This document shows, piece by piece, positions 1 to 7,645 of a stretch of DNA of 47,370 nt. Every line of letters starts with the position of its first letter. Position 1 is the stretch's first letter. Below the pieces are notes generated by a model. That model made no database searches, was not told where the DNA came from, and was given only the letters and a program-made list of their open reading frames with translations. Origin of the DNA: a virus; the IMG/VR virus record IMGVR_UViG_3300021599_001357, positions 1 to 47,370 of that record; one strand, given 5' to 3'. The position numbers were made by a program, and so were the translations under genes.

Positions 1-725
1 TTTTCAGTAGAGGGTTGAATCTTAACATCATACTTTCCAATCAAATTAAATTGGCCGCAAATCATGCTCGCAATATCAACGACCTTTGTAGAGTGGAAAC
101 TGGTGATATGAAGATTGTCTTCAGAAGTAAAGTCATCATAGTTTTCCATGATCGTTTCAAGTGCTTCGCAGCAGTCTTCTGCATATAGAAACTCTCGTTC
201 TTCCTGACCATCAGTAAGCATGTCAATAACACCAGTCTCAAAACCTTTGCGGATGAAGTCCGTAATGACATGGGATTTTTCGTGATCTTTTTCAATTCCA
301 TAAACGTTCCAAAACTTTACAATCAAACCATTCAATGACTTGGTATAGAGTTCACCGACATTCTTAAGAACACCATAAGGTGAATAACTCATGTTACTCA
401 TCTGAGATGATGCAAAGATAAACTTTTTATTATACTTTTTCAGAAGTCCAAATGCATTGACCATAAGACGGCCATTGTTGTCAATAAACTGGAAAGTATG
501 TTGATACTTCTTTAAATAACGTGATCCACCAACATCAAATGCAAGGAAGAATACAAAATCAGTATCCTTAATTACTCTATGAAGTTCTGGATTAGGAATA
601 ACAGTCATGTCTTGATGTTCACCATTGACAACATCAAATTCATGAACAGTGTGACCTTTACTACGTAGGTATTCTGTTAAGTAGGCGCCGATCTGCCCAC
701 TGGAACCAAGTACTGTAATTTTCAT
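1..725 (-). CDS. NAD-dependent sugar-nucleotide epimerase/dehydratase, partial at the window edge
   Basis: Short-chain dehydrogenase-type sugar-nucleotide enzyme. The N-terminus starts MKITVLGSSGQIGAYL, a Rossmann GxxGxxG nucleotide-binding loop. A YxxxK catalytic motif (YGVLK) follows about 130 residues in. Later segments, with KFWNVYG and a REFLYAEDCCEAL stretch, are typical of NAD-dependent epimerases. About 241 codons are visible and the frame stays open at base 1, so the C-terminus is missing. The ATG at 725 overlaps the stop of the upstream methyltransferase (TGATG), so the two are probably co-translated. Substrate is unknown; the neighbouring GDP-mannose-type epimerase suggests a GDP- or NDP-hexose. 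Confidence 0.85.
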   Translation of the reverse strand, partial: MKITVLGSSGQIGAYLTEYLRSKGHTVHEFDVVNGEHQDMTVIPNPELHRVIKDTDFVFFLAFDVGGSRYLKKYQHTFQFIDNNGRLMVNAFGLLKKYNKKFIFASSQMSNMSYSPYGVLKNVGELYTKSLNGLIVKFWNVYGIEKDHEKSHVITDFIRKGFETGVIDMLTDGQEEREFLYAEDCCEALETIMENYDDFTSEDNLHITSFHSTKVVDIASMICGQFNLIGKYDVKIQPSTE

Positions 726-1294
726 CAGACGATACTAATTTCGTGTGCATTTCCAAAGTTGACAATACCAGTTCCACTCATGTGAGCAATCTCAGTAACA
801 TCAAACTTTTCTTCGGGAATCTCATCCCACATAAGTTGAATATCAGGCCAACCAGGACCAATATCATCATGAATTAGAATTCCTTTCCAACCCTTGTCAC
901 GAAGCCAATTCATCATGACACGTTCTTGGGATCCATCATGAGGATCAACATCAATCATGACAATAGGAATGTTGTTCCAATCAAGTTCTTCATCTTCCAT
1001 GAAGTCCATGATTTTCCATGTGATGTTATCTTTCTCGATTGAACTTGCACCTTGTTCTACCAGATCATAACTAATGACTTGGTTAGTTGGATTATAAGAA
1101 AGTGCAAGAGCGGACCCACCAGTGCGAGTACCAATGTCCAGAATAGTACTTTTATTGAAAAATGTAGAGAGGTAAGCATACAATCTATACTCACTTTGTC
1201 CTGCAGGTAGCCAGTCATTTTGATTCAGAGACATATCTCTGAGATGACTGACATCTAATGCATTTACATGTTCTTTATTAATTTCAATTTTCAT
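725..1294 (-). CDS. Class I SAM-dependent methyltransferase-like protein
   Basis: About 189 residues. The motif ILDIGTRTGGSALAL is the SAM-binding motif I of class I methyltransferases. A VMIDVDPHDGS segment and an ILIHDDIG segment further on fit the Methyltransf_24-like group found in glycan loci. I start it at 1294 (MKIEINKEHVN); a longer frame upstream would run over 80 bases into the epimerase. With this start the overlap is 11 bases. It sits between two sugar-nucleotide epimerases, so it probably acts on a sugar or glycan. The acceptor is not deducible. Confidence 0.75.
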   Translation of the reverse strand: MKIEINKEHVNALDVSHLRDMSLNQNDWLPAGQSEYRLYAYLSTFFNKSTILDIGTRTGGSALALSYNPTNQVISYDLVEQGASSIEKDNITWKIMDFMEDEELDWNNIPIVMIDVDPHDGSQERVMMNWLRDKGWKGILIHDDIGPGWPDIQLMWDEIPEEKFDVTEIAHMSGTGIVNFGNAHEISIV

Positions 1295-2342
1295 TGTTCT
1301 TTTTAGCAATTTGTTCAGAAATCCAATTATATGTCTTACGAATACCTTCTTCAAGAGTTTGTTGATAATCCCAACCAAGTTCTTTGCGGATTACATCGTT
1401 GTTAGAATTACGTCCACGAACACCCAGAGGACCATCAATGTGAATTTTCTGGACATCCTTACCCGAAACCCTAGCAGCAGTATCTACAAGTTGATTAATG
1501 GTAACCATTTCTTCTGAACCAATATTCACAGGTCCAATAAAATCGGAATCCATCAATCTCCTGGATGCTTCGATGCATTCATCAATGTACAAGAAGGAAC
1601 GAGTTTGTAGGCCATCTCCCCACACCTCGATGGCTCCACCTTTCTCTGGAAGGTAGGCAACTTTACGGCAGATTGCTGCAGGTGCTTTTTCTCTTCCACC
1701 TTCCCAGGTTCCTTCTGGTCCGAAAATATTGTGGTAACGAGTAACGCGAACTGGAATACCATAATTGCGATGATAGGCAAAGTAGAGACGTTCCGAGAAT
1801 AGTTTTTCCCAACCATACTCGGAGTCTGGATTAGCTGGGTATGCGGACTCTTCACGGCAATCTGGATTATCTGGATCTAGTTGATTGTGTTCTGGATACA
1901 TACACGCAGATCCAGAATAGAAAATCTTAGTAGTATTTTTTCCAACCTTCTCATTCATCTGACGTTGCATCTCAAGAACGTTCAGATTGATAGTAACTGA
2001 GTTGTGCATGATGTCTGCATCATTTTCACCAGTGAAAACAAATCCAGCACCACCCATATCAGCAGCAAACTGATAAATCTCATCAAAAGGTTGGATGTAA
2101 CGATGAGGAACAGAGTTATAAAAGTTACCTCTATCTCCTTTATATTCTAGGACACGACGAACAAATTCCACATCACGAAGATCTCCACGAATAAATTCGT
2201 TAGCTTCATGTGCAGAAAACTCTGGATACTTTAGGTCTACGCCACGAACCCAGTATCCTTCGGAACGCAATCTGCGAACCATATGACTTCCGATAAAGCC
2301 ACCAGCACCAAGAACAAGTGCCTTCTTGATATATTGACTCAT
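1284..2342 (-). CDS. GDP-mannose 3,5-epimerase-like NAD-dependent epimerase
   Basis: A 352-residue extended short-chain dehydrogenase. Residues 8-20 hold the GAGGFIGS Rossmann loop. The order AADMGGAGFV, NLNVLEMQRQM, GSACMYPEH, SEYGWEKL (catalytic YxxxK), RYHNIFGPEGTWEGGREKAPAA and GDGLQTRSFLYIDEC closely follows the plant and bacterial GDP-mannose 3,5-epimerase family, which makes GDP-L-galactose or GDP-L-gulose. It is first in a three-gene minus-strand operon. Upstream lies a sigma70-like promoter (2376-2404). Family assignment is strong; the exact product would need testing. Confidence 0.85.
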   Translation of the reverse strand: MSQYIKKALVLGAGGFIGSHMVRRLRSEGYWVRGVDLKYPEFSAHEANEFIRGDLRDVEFVRRVLEYKGDRGNFYNSVPHRYIQPFDEIYQFAADMGGAGFVFTGENDADIMHNSVTINLNVLEMQRQMNEKVGKNTTKIFYSGSACMYPEHNQLDPDNPDCREESAYPANPDSEYGWEKLFSERLYFAYHRNYGIPVRVTRYHNIFGPEGTWEGGREKAPAAICRKVAYLPEKGGAIEVWGDGLQTRSFLYIDECIEASRRLMDSDFIGPVNIGSEEMVTINQLVDTAARVSGKDVQKIHIDGPLGVRGRNSNNDVIRKELGWDYQQTLEEGIRKTYNWISEQIAKKNNEN

Positions 2343-2375
2343 ATTTTGATCAAAAATAATAATCTCATACTATAT

Positions 2376-2404
2376 ATTATACCAATTATGATGCGAAATT
2401 GCAA
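2376..2404 (-). promoter_or_regulatory. Sigma70-like promoter for the epimerase operon
   Basis: On the minus strand: TTGCAA, then 17 bases, then TATAAT, ending about 34 bases before the epimerase start at 2342. The -10 is perfect and the -35 matches 4 of 6. The -35 overlaps the proposed TTG start of the divergent plus-strand gene. Confidence 0.6.
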
Positions 2405-3016
2405 GATACCTTGAACAAAGTATTTCATTTTGATGAAAAGTATTTCTACAAATCCTATGAGACTATTTCAGAGATAGATCGATTAACTCTCATACAAGAA
2501 GCAGAATTATATTTAAAAACTCATAGAAAAATAGAGGAACTACATCCTCCAATAATGGCAGAAAATTTCTTTAGTGAAAAGATTTTAGAAAAAGAATGCT
2601 GGAAAAATTTATTCAACAAAATAGCTAACGAAGTCAATCATTACAGTAAAAATTATTTAAATATTACTGCAGAATTTGAGTCTTGTTGGATAAACAAAGT
2701 AGGTCATTACACCGATGTAGATATAAAAAATACATTATATTTCGATGAAGATGCACAATCATATACAGACAACCACTATCACTCTCATCATGAGAAACAA
2801 ATAATTAGTTGTGTATTTTATTTGCAAAATCCAAATAAAAAATATGGAACCTTAGTAAGAACTAAAAAAGGGTCTTTAATTTTAGATGGAACAGAAAATT
2901 CTTTAACTATTTTTGATCCCAGATTATATCACACTGCATTAATACCAACTGCAGAAGAAAGTCTAGTGTATTCCAGGTATGTAATTATAATGGCATTTAC
3001 AAAAAAAGAGGGGTAA
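2399..3016 (+). CDS. 2OG-Fe(II) oxygenase-like protein
   Basis: About 205 residues. The C-terminal half carries NHYHSHHEKQIISCVFYLQN, then GSLILDG, then IFDPRLYHTALIP, then YSRYVII. This resembles the double-stranded beta-helix of phage 2-oxoglutarate/Fe(II) oxygenases: an early His-rich metal site, a second His in LYH, and a late Arg. The start is unclear. No in-frame ATG lies upstream of residue 52, an in-frame TAA lies at 2360, and TTG at 2399 is the best start. An ATG-ATG pair at 2388 is out of frame and opens a peptide of only a few codons. A frameshift near the start is possible. Confidence 0.55.
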   Translation: MQDTLNKVFHFDEKYFYKSYETISEIDRLTLIQEAELYLKTHRKIEELHPPIMAENFFSEKILEKECWKNLFNKIANEVNHYSKNYLNITAEFESCWINKVGHYTDVDIKNTLYFDEDAQSYTDNHYHSHHEKQIISCVFYLQNPNKKYGTLVRTKKGSLILDGTENSLTIFDPRLYHTALIPTAEESLVYSRYVIIMAFTKKEG

Positions 3017-3026
3017 TATACCCCTC
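3001..3026 (-). terminator. Rho-independent terminator (minus strand)
   Basis: Minus-strand reading gives GAGGGG, a 7-base loop, CCCCTC, then seven T. It follows the small minus-strand genes at 3058-3395. The stop codon of the plus-strand oxygenase gene lies in the loop, so the hairpin may also end that transcript, though without a U-tract. Confidence 0.75.
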
Positions 3027-3057
3027 CCGTGTAACTCAGGCTCGCCACTTGTTTTGA

Positions 3058-3147
3058 TTACGAGAAAACAAGAAACTCGGCGGGGTTTCCCCATCCACAC
3101 CAGTCGGCATATTTAATGTCCAATCCGACGAGGACATAGGAGGTCAT
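3058..3147 (-). CDS. Very small hypothetical protein (29 aa)
   Basis: Starts MTSYVLVGLDIKYADWC and ends NPAEFLVFS. A good ribosome site (GGTGGAGTCAAA before the ATG) supports this start over a longer frame that runs back into the membrane-protein gene. It is followed directly by the terminator at 3001-3026. No family recognised. It is coupled to the 75-aa membrane protein upstream. Confidence 0.5.
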   Translation of the reverse strand: MTSYVLVGLDIKYADWCGWGNPAEFLVFS

Positions 3148-3167
3148 TTTGACTCCACCACTTAGTT

Positions 3168-3395
3168 TTATGAAACTAAGAAAAGTTGGGTTAACTTTGA
3201 TATCTCGGAAATACCAAAGAATGTGATTAAAAATAACACATCCCAAAGTTTAAGTTTGATAGCAAAAGGAATACCGAGTAAACCCCCGATAAATTTTATA
3301 ATCAAACCGTTTTTAAAATCTCCCCATAACATGATTTGATAACCAAGTAAGAGGAGAAAGTTGCCAATGTATCTCAGGATACTTGTTTTAGACAT
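3168..3395 (-). CDS. Small membrane protein (75 aa)
   Basis: Two to three hydrophobic segments: roughly residues 10-24 (IGNFLLLLGYQIMLW), 31-46 (LIIKFIGGLLGIPFAI) and 50-63 (LWDVLFLITFFGIS). No catalytic motif. It reads like the short uncharacterised membrane proteins common in cyanophages, and would sit in the host inner membrane. It heads the transcript ended by the terminator at 3001-3026. Confidence 0.6.
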   Translation of the reverse strand: MSKTSILRYIGNFLLLLGYQIMLWGDFKNGLIIKFIGGLLGIPFAIKLKLWDVLFLITFFGISEISKLTQLFLVS

Positions 3396-3423
3396 AAGGG
3401 GAATTCATCACCGACCAGTGCTG

Positions 3424-3687
3424 TTATAGACCATCCGTGTCTTCATCATTGTCTCTCACATAACATGGAACACGATCTGGATCTAACCATTTCGCATACT
3501 CAATATCCTCCATTGCAGTAGAACATTGTAGGCCATTATCAAAAAGATAAATGTCATTCCAACGTTTGGTGTAGAAGTCTTTCTTTTGCATACGATAATC
3601 GGGCATACCATTAAGTTCGATAATACCCTTTTGAACAAACCTATATCCCTCTCTTTCAAGAAGAATTTTAGGAAGTACGTCAATCAT
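3424..3687 (-). CDS. Hypothetical protein (87 aa)
   Basis: Starts MIDVLPKILLEREGYRFVQK. I use the ATG at 3687, which overlaps the upstream stop by 8 bases, rather than the longer frame from 3711. The middle contains a WNDIYLFDNG segment and the tail is acidic (DNDEDTDG). Soluble, with no recognised motif. It is coupled to the upstream small gene. Confidence 0.55.
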   Translation of the reverse strand: MIDVLPKILLEREGYRFVQKGIIELNGMPDYRMQKKDFYTKRWNDIYLFDNGLQCSTAMEDIEYAKWLDPDRVPCYVRDNDEDTDGL

Positions 3688-3904
3688 TATGCATTGCACC
3701 ATTAGATTCATAGAACTTACGGACTTTCTTGAAAAGTTTCGGATTCTTTACATCAAGATAGGATTCTCCGTTAGCAGCAGACTTCAAAGTTTGAAGATCT
3801 TTTTTGAATTTAGCAGTGAGTGACATTTGTTTGAATTTGTTTACCTTGTTATTATAAGGGTTAGACTTGGAGAAGTCAAGAGTGACACTTGCGAAAGTGT
3901 CCAT
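3680..3904 (-). CDS. Small basic hypothetical protein starting inside a tRNA end
   Basis: About 74 residues, starting MDTFASVTLDFSKSNPYNN, with a Lys-rich centre (KFKKDLQTLK, PKLFKKVRKFYE). The ATG at 3904 uses the discriminator base of the adjacent tRNA as its A. A later ATG at 3826 would give 48 residues, but neither has a clear ribosome site. Function unknown. Confidence 0.5.
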   Translation of the reverse strand: MDTFASVTLDFSKSNPYNNKVNKFKQMSLTAKFKKDLQTLKSAANGESYLDVKNPKLFKKVRKFYESNGAMHND

Positions 3905-3976
3905 GCTCGATGAGGGGATCGAACCCACCTATATCCGATTATGAGTCGGGCGCTTTCACCAGATAGCTAATCGAGC
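3904..3976 (-). tRNA. tRNA with CAT anticodon (Met or Ile2)
   Basis: Acceptor GCTCGAT pairs with ATCGAGC, with discriminator A. The anticodon loop is CTCATAA. The stem CCGA/TCGG resembles tRNA-Ile2, whose CAU is modified to lysidine, as much as elongator Met, so isotype is unsettled. No encoded CCA. Good T-arm (GTGGG, TTCGATC, CCCTC). Confidence 0.88.
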
Positions 3977-3984
3977 AAATAATT

Positions 3985-4152
3985 TTACGAGGCTTCGTTA
4001 TGCTCGGTGTAAATGCGTATGAGTTCATCATCCGCAGGAATCATTACACAAGTATTTCTACCATTAGTTATCCCTATATTTTCTCCGCCTTCCACTCTTG
4101 CAATCATTTCTTCCCAACGTTCTTGAAATTCTTCCACAGTGTAAACTTGCAT
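3985..4152 (-). CDS. Orphan Phd/YefM-like antitoxin (55 aa)
   Basis: Starts MQVYTVEEFQERWEEMIARV and continues with GENIGITNGRNTCVMIP. This matches the N-terminal DNA-binding half of Phd/YefM antitoxins: a first strand, a helix, the RVExGE turn, then ITxxGxxxxVxxP. The start is at 4152; a longer frame would run into tRNA-Pro. No toxin-like gene sits on either side, so it may neutralise a host toxin or act as a repressor. A weak late-promoter-like AATAAATA lies at 4163-4170. Confidence 0.6.
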   Translation of the reverse strand: MQVYTVEEFQERWEEMIARVEGGENIGITNGRNTCVMIPADDELIRIYTEHNEAS

Positions 4153-4173
4153 TTTTTGTGTATTTATTAAGTC

Positions 4174-4245
4174 GGGCATGAGGGATTTGAACCCCCGACA
4201 TCCTGCTCCCAAAGCAGGCGCGCTACCAAACTGCGCTAATGCCCG
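4174..4245 (-). tRNA. tRNA-Pro (TGG)
   Basis: Acceptor CGGGCAT pairs with ATGCCCG, with discriminator A. C1-G72 is the usual bacterial tRNA-Pro pair. Anticodon stem CCTGC/GCAGG closes loop TTTGGGA, giving TGG. No encoded CCA. The 3' end of the small membrane gene upstream runs into its 5' part. Confidence 0.92.
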
Positions 4246-4391
4246 TTACTCTTATCATCCTTTGGTGAATGTACATACATTATACCCAGTGCAGGAACGA
4301 TTGTCAAGCCCACACCAATGATAAAAAGTGTTATGGTATTATTTAGTACAAACTCTACGAATCTAAAAATCAAATTGGTGTGGGATTCCAT
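4236..4391 (-). CDS. Small membrane protein (51 aa) overlapping tRNA-Pro
   Basis: Starts MESHTNLIFRFVEFVLNNTI and then has a hydrophobic helix (TLFIIGVGLTIVPALGIMYV) followed by a polar tail. The stop codon lies about 10 bases inside tRNA-Pro. No strong ribosome site. Its 3' half contains the perfect promoter at 4279-4307. Function unknown. Confidence 0.45.
   Translation of the reverse strand: MESHTNLIFRFVEFVLNNTITLFIIGVGLTIVPALGIMYVHSPKDDKSNGH
4279..4307 (-). promoter_or_regulatory. Perfect consensus sigma70 promoter
   Basis: Minus strand: TTGACA, 17 bases, TATAAT, with no mismatch. It fires toward tRNA-Pro, about 34 bases downstream, and then the Phd-like gene and tRNA(CAT). A host RNA polymerase holoenzyme should use it without phage factors. 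Confidence 0.85.
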
Positions 4392-4409
4392 TTCTATTAT
4401 AGTTTAATT

Positions 4410-4577
4410 TTATGCAAATATTCCTGGTACATAATCTATTCGTTTACCAATCTCATCCAAGATAACTCCATACTCTCTGAACCTCCTATCTCCTGCAATA
4501 AATCGTCTCTGTCTCATCCAAATAGCATCCGCTAAAAGTTGTAATTCATAATCACTAAACTCTTTAAATCGTTCCAT
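4410..4577 (-). CDS. Small hypothetical protein (55 aa)
   Basis: Starts MERFKEFSDYELQLLADAIW and continues with RRFREYGVILDEIGKRIDYV. The ribosome site TAGGAG lies 7 bases before the ATG, and the gene directly follows gnd. Helical, charged and soluble. No recognised family. Probably translated from the talC-zwf-gnd transcript. Confidence 0.6.
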   Translation of the reverse strand: MERFKEFSDYELQLLADAIWMRQRRFIAGDRRFREYGVILDEIGKRIDYVPGIFA

Positions 4578-4587
4578 TGGATAACTC

Positions 4588-5631
4588 CTATCTTACGTGA
4601 TGACCACCAAACATAAAACGCATACCATTCAGAATTTTGGCTGCGAAAGTACCCAGATTGCGTGAATTAAATCTTTCATAAAGCGCAGTGGTGATAACAG
4701 GAGCGGGAACCCCCAAGTCCACAGCGGCAGAAACAGTCCAACGACCCTCACCACTGTCGGATACCCCTCCAGAGAACTGTTTAAGCTCACTATTGCCGCG
4801 TAACACATCAGCAGTAAGATCGAGTAACCAAGACCCAACCACGCTACCACGGCGCCATAACTCAGCAACCTCAGCAACATCAATATCATAGCAATAGGAT
4901 TCTGGGTCTGACATCGGGGCAACCTCTGCGTCTCCTTCTCTAACATACTGAGCACCTGCATTAGCGTTCTTGATGATGTTAAATCCTTCTGCATATGCCT
5001 GCATTATACCATATTCAATACCATTGTGAACCATCTTTACAAAGTGTCCCGCACCTGGACCGCCACAATGCAACCATCCATGTTCTGCGGAAGTTATGTC
5101 TGAGTCAAATTGAGTCCTTGGGGCAGCATTGATTCCTGGGGCAAGGGCATCAAAAATACGCGAACAAGTGGAGACCGCAGTATTTCCGCCACCAACCATA
5201 AGACAGTATCCACGATCCAGACCATAAACACCACCGCTAGTGCCACAATCAATATATTGGACACCAAGTTTTGCCAGGCGTTCTGCTCTCTTCCGACTGT
5301 CCTTAAAATTGCTATTGCCATGATCAATAATAATATCTCCTTCGTCACAATATCGTAGTAACTCATTGATTGTTTCCTCTACGTTTTCTGCTGGTACAAC
5401 CATCATAAAAATACCTGTACCGTATACATCAGATACACCACTATGTTTACACTTAACTACTTGAGCAAGGCTTTGTATAGAAGTTGTAATACCATTAACA
5501 TATCCGTTTTCGTAGGCTTCGTTTGCTTTTTCATAATTCCTCCGATAACCCCAAACTTCTATACCTGCTTTCATCATGCGGCGAGACATACCTTCGCCCA
5601 TTCTTCCTAGTCCGATTAATCCTACTCTCAT
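4588..5631 (-). CDS. gnd: 6-phosphogluconate dehydrogenase (short, YqeC/GndA-like form)
   Basis: Oxidative decarboxylation of 6-phosphogluconate to ribulose-5-phosphate, producing NADPH. The 347-residue protein begins MRVGLIGLGRMGEGMSRRMM, an NAD(P)-binding Rossmann loop. GGPGAGHFVKMVHNGIEYG carries the expected catalytic Lys and the HN pair. It is much shorter than the roughly 470-residue classical enzyme and belongs to the short class. The start at 5631 has a strong GGAGGAG site and overlaps none of the upstream frame beyond its ribosome site; the zwf stop is 9 bases upstream. Last gene of the talC-zwf-gnd cassette; with Zwf it makes two NADPH per glucose-6-phosphate and feeds ribose to nucleotide synthesis. 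Confidence 0.95.
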   Translation of the reverse strand: MRVGLIGLGRMGEGMSRRMMKAGIEVWGYRRNYEKANEAYENGYVNGITTSIQSLAQVVKCKHSGVSDVYGTGIFMMVVPAENVEETINELLRYCDEGDIIIDHGNSNFKDSRKRAERLAKLGVQYIDCGTSGGVYGLDRGYCLMVGGGNTAVSTCSRIFDALAPGINAAPRTQFDSDITSAEHGWLHCGGPGAGHFVKMVHNGIEYGIMQAYAEGFNIIKNANAGAQYVREGDAEVAPMSDPESYCYDIDVAEVAELWRRGSVVGSWLLDLTADVLRGNSELKQFSGGVSDSGEGRWTVSAAVDLGVPAPVITTALYERFNSRNLGTFAAKILNGMRFMFGGHHVR

Positions 5632-5639
5632 AACTCCTC

Positions 5640-6968
5640 CTAAACCAGTTTGAGTGGATAGTCCCACTTAGTAATGTGTTCTATTTGTTGTTGTGGACCC
5701 CAAGTTCCTGAATGATATGTATGGGGTTTTGTGTTGACTGGACATTGATCCCCAACACAAAGAAGATCATCAACAATTCTCCATGATTCAATAACTTCTT
5801 CAGAATGAACAAAGTGTGATTGATCTTTATTGATTGCATCATAAAAAAGTTTCACATAACCATCAATCGCACCTTCTGGATAATTATGTTTCAAAATTGC
5901 CTTCTCAACCTTATCCTGAAGACCTGGGGATTTAATATCAATTTGAATATCAAAGTGAGGATCTGGTTGAAACCTCATCACAATGCGATCATTACCTTCA
6001 TGACCCTCAAATAAATTCACTGCAGGTGCTCTCAGTTTGATTACAACCTCAACACAACCCACAGGAAGTTTTTTCCCAGTCATAAAATAGAAAGGAACTC
6101 CTTTCCATCTCCAATTATCTATGTAAATATCACCGGCAACAAAAGTGGGAGTTTGTGAATCAAAATCAACTCCCTGTTCATTCTTATATCCAGCATACTG
6201 ACCACAGACTAGTTTTGTTCCCAATCGTGCAGCAGAAAGAACTTTGACTTTCTCTCTACGAATCTCTTTAGCATCATTCTTGCATGGTGCCTCCATTGCA
6301 ATCAGAGCAAGCAGTTGCAACATATGATTCTGCAACATATCTCTGACTGCACCAGCAGTCTCATAGTATTGGGCACGACCCTCACAACCAATGGTCTCAG
6401 TTGCAAAAATCTGGACCTCTTCCACATAATCACGATTCCACAGAGGTTCCAGAAGAACGTTACTGAATCTTGTTGCAAGGATATTATTGACCGTATCCTT
6501 ACCAAGATAGTGGTCAATACGATAGACTTGTTTTTCTCTCAAGTTGGAAGAAACAATCTCTTGCAGTTCCTCTGCGGACTGAAGATTGTATCCAAAAGGT
6601 TTCTCAATGATGACTCTACTGGTCTCAACATCTTCCACATATCCTGTAGATTTCAAACTGAGAACCGCATCGCCATATCTTTCTGGTGGAACTGAGAGGA
6701 AGAATGTTACATCTTCTCCTGGTTCCAATTGTTTCAGACTGTCGGAATCAGACAAGTCACAGACAACATAGTTCAGACGATTTACAAAATCTTCTGGGTA
6801 AGATCCAAGAGTGTGTAACCAACTTTGTTTAGTGTGTTGCGTTCTTGACGCACCAGTAATGATAAACTCAGGTGGTAATAGATTCTTCTTATGAAGTTCA
6901 TATAGAGCTGGAATAAGTTTTCTGCGGCACAAGTCCCCCGTTGCACCAAAAATAACAATATTTTTCAC
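5640..6968 (-). CDS. zwf: Glucose-6-phosphate 1-dehydrogenase
   Basis: Oxidises glucose-6-phosphate to 6-phosphogluconolactone with NADP. Residues 5-14 (VIFGATGDLC) are the nucleotide-binding loop, EKPFGYNL is at about 122-129, and the active-site signature RIDHYLGK is at 150-157. It is followed by Asp158 where the family usually has Glu, Gln or Lys. At 442 residues it is shorter than typical bacterial enzymes of about 490-510. Start is GTG at 6968, overlapping the talC stop (GTGA). The host regulator OpcA and the inhibitor CP12 are not seen in this window. Confidence 0.96.
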   Translation of the reverse strand: MKNIVIFGATGDLCRRKLIPALYELHKKNLLPPEFIITGASRTQHTKQSWLHTLGSYPEDFVNRLNYVVCDLSDSDSLKQLEPGEDVTFFLSVPPERYGDAVLSLKSTGYVEDVETSRVIIEKPFGYNLQSAEELQEIVSSNLREKQVYRIDHYLGKDTVNNILATRFSNVLLEPLWNRDYVEEVQIFATETIGCEGRAQYYETAGAVRDMLQNHMLQLLALIAMEAPCKNDAKEIRREKVKVLSAARLGTKLVCGQYAGYKNEQGVDFDSQTPTFVAGDIYIDNWRWKGVPFYFMTGKKLPVGCVEVVIKLRAPAVNLFEGHEGNDRIVMRFQPDPHFDIQIDIKSPGLQDKVEKAILKHNYPEGAIDGYVKLFYDAINKDQSHFVHSEEVIESWRIVDDLLCVGDQCPVNTKPHTYHSGTWGPQQQIEHITKWDYPLKLV

Positions 6969-7630
6969 TTCTTATTAACAGAACTCAATACCTCTTCCCA
7001 GTCCTTCTGGAAGAGTTCTAGACCCTTATCAGTCATAATGTTCTTATACATTGCCCAGAAGACCACTGGCGGGATTGTAACAACGTCTGCACCGAAGAGT
7101 GCAGATTGTTCCACCTGTCTCACATCACGGAGAGATGCACCGAGAATCTTTGTTGATGTTCCAGAGTAGTCAAAAGCCTTGCGGATATTTCTAATCAACT
7201 CAATACCATCAATAGAGTTATCCATCCAACGACCAACAAAAGGTGAGATGAATGTTGCACCTGCTTTAGATGCAAGGATTGCCTGAGCAACTGAGAATAC
7301 CAAAGTTACGTTAGTTTGAATTCCTTTATCAGAAAGAAACTTACATGTTTTAAGTCCCTCTACTGTACAAGGAACTTTAATTGTAACTGCAGGTGCAATT
7401 GAGTAATATTGTTGTGCTTGTGAAAGCATCTCTTCTGATGTTTCTGCAACAACCTCTGCAGAAATACTTTGCAAGTTTGGAAACTCGGTTGAAATCTCTT
7501 GAATAACTTCCGAAAGTTGTCTTCCGCTCTTAAGAATTAATGATGGATTTGTAGTGACCCCATCCAATAATCCTGTGTCATACGCTGACTTAATAAATGA
7601 AACGTCAGCCGTATCTAAAAAAATCTTCAT
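6965..7630 (-). CDS. talC: Transaldolase-like protein (TalC/MipB family)
   Basis: Interconverts pentose-phosphate sugars through a Schiff base. It begins MKIFLDTADVSFIKSAYDTG and has the TTNPS motif at about 26-30. IKVPCT places the catalytic Lys at residue 85, as in the fructose-6-phosphate aldolase/TalC family. SPFVGRWMD follows near 165. The 221-residue length is normal for the family. Ribosome site GGGAGAGGAC precedes the ATG at 7630. First of the cassette and translationally coupled to zwf. Cyanophage TalC is known to be carried for the pentose phosphate pathway during infection. Confidence 0.96.
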   Translation of the reverse strand: MKIFLDTADVSFIKSAYDTGLLDGVTTNPSLILKSGRQLSEVIQEISTEFPNLQSISAEVVAETSEEMLSQAQQYYSIAPAVTIKVPCTVEGLKTCKFLSDKGIQTNVTLVFSVAQAILASKAGATFISPFVGRWMDNSIDGIELIRNIRKAFDYSGTSTKILGASLRDVRQVEQSALFGADVVTIPPVVFWAMYKNIMTDKGLELFQKDWEEVLSSVNKK

Positions 7631-7645
7631 TTGTCCTCTCCCAAT

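Noticed and set aside
1553-1855. 100-residue minus-strand frame inside the epimerase gene
   Set aside because: Overlaps the clearly coding GDP-mannose epimerase in another frame and has no recognisable sequence; a shadow.
4629-4994. 121-residue frame inside gnd
   Set aside because: Antisense or other-frame shadow of the 6-phosphogluconate dehydrogenase gene.
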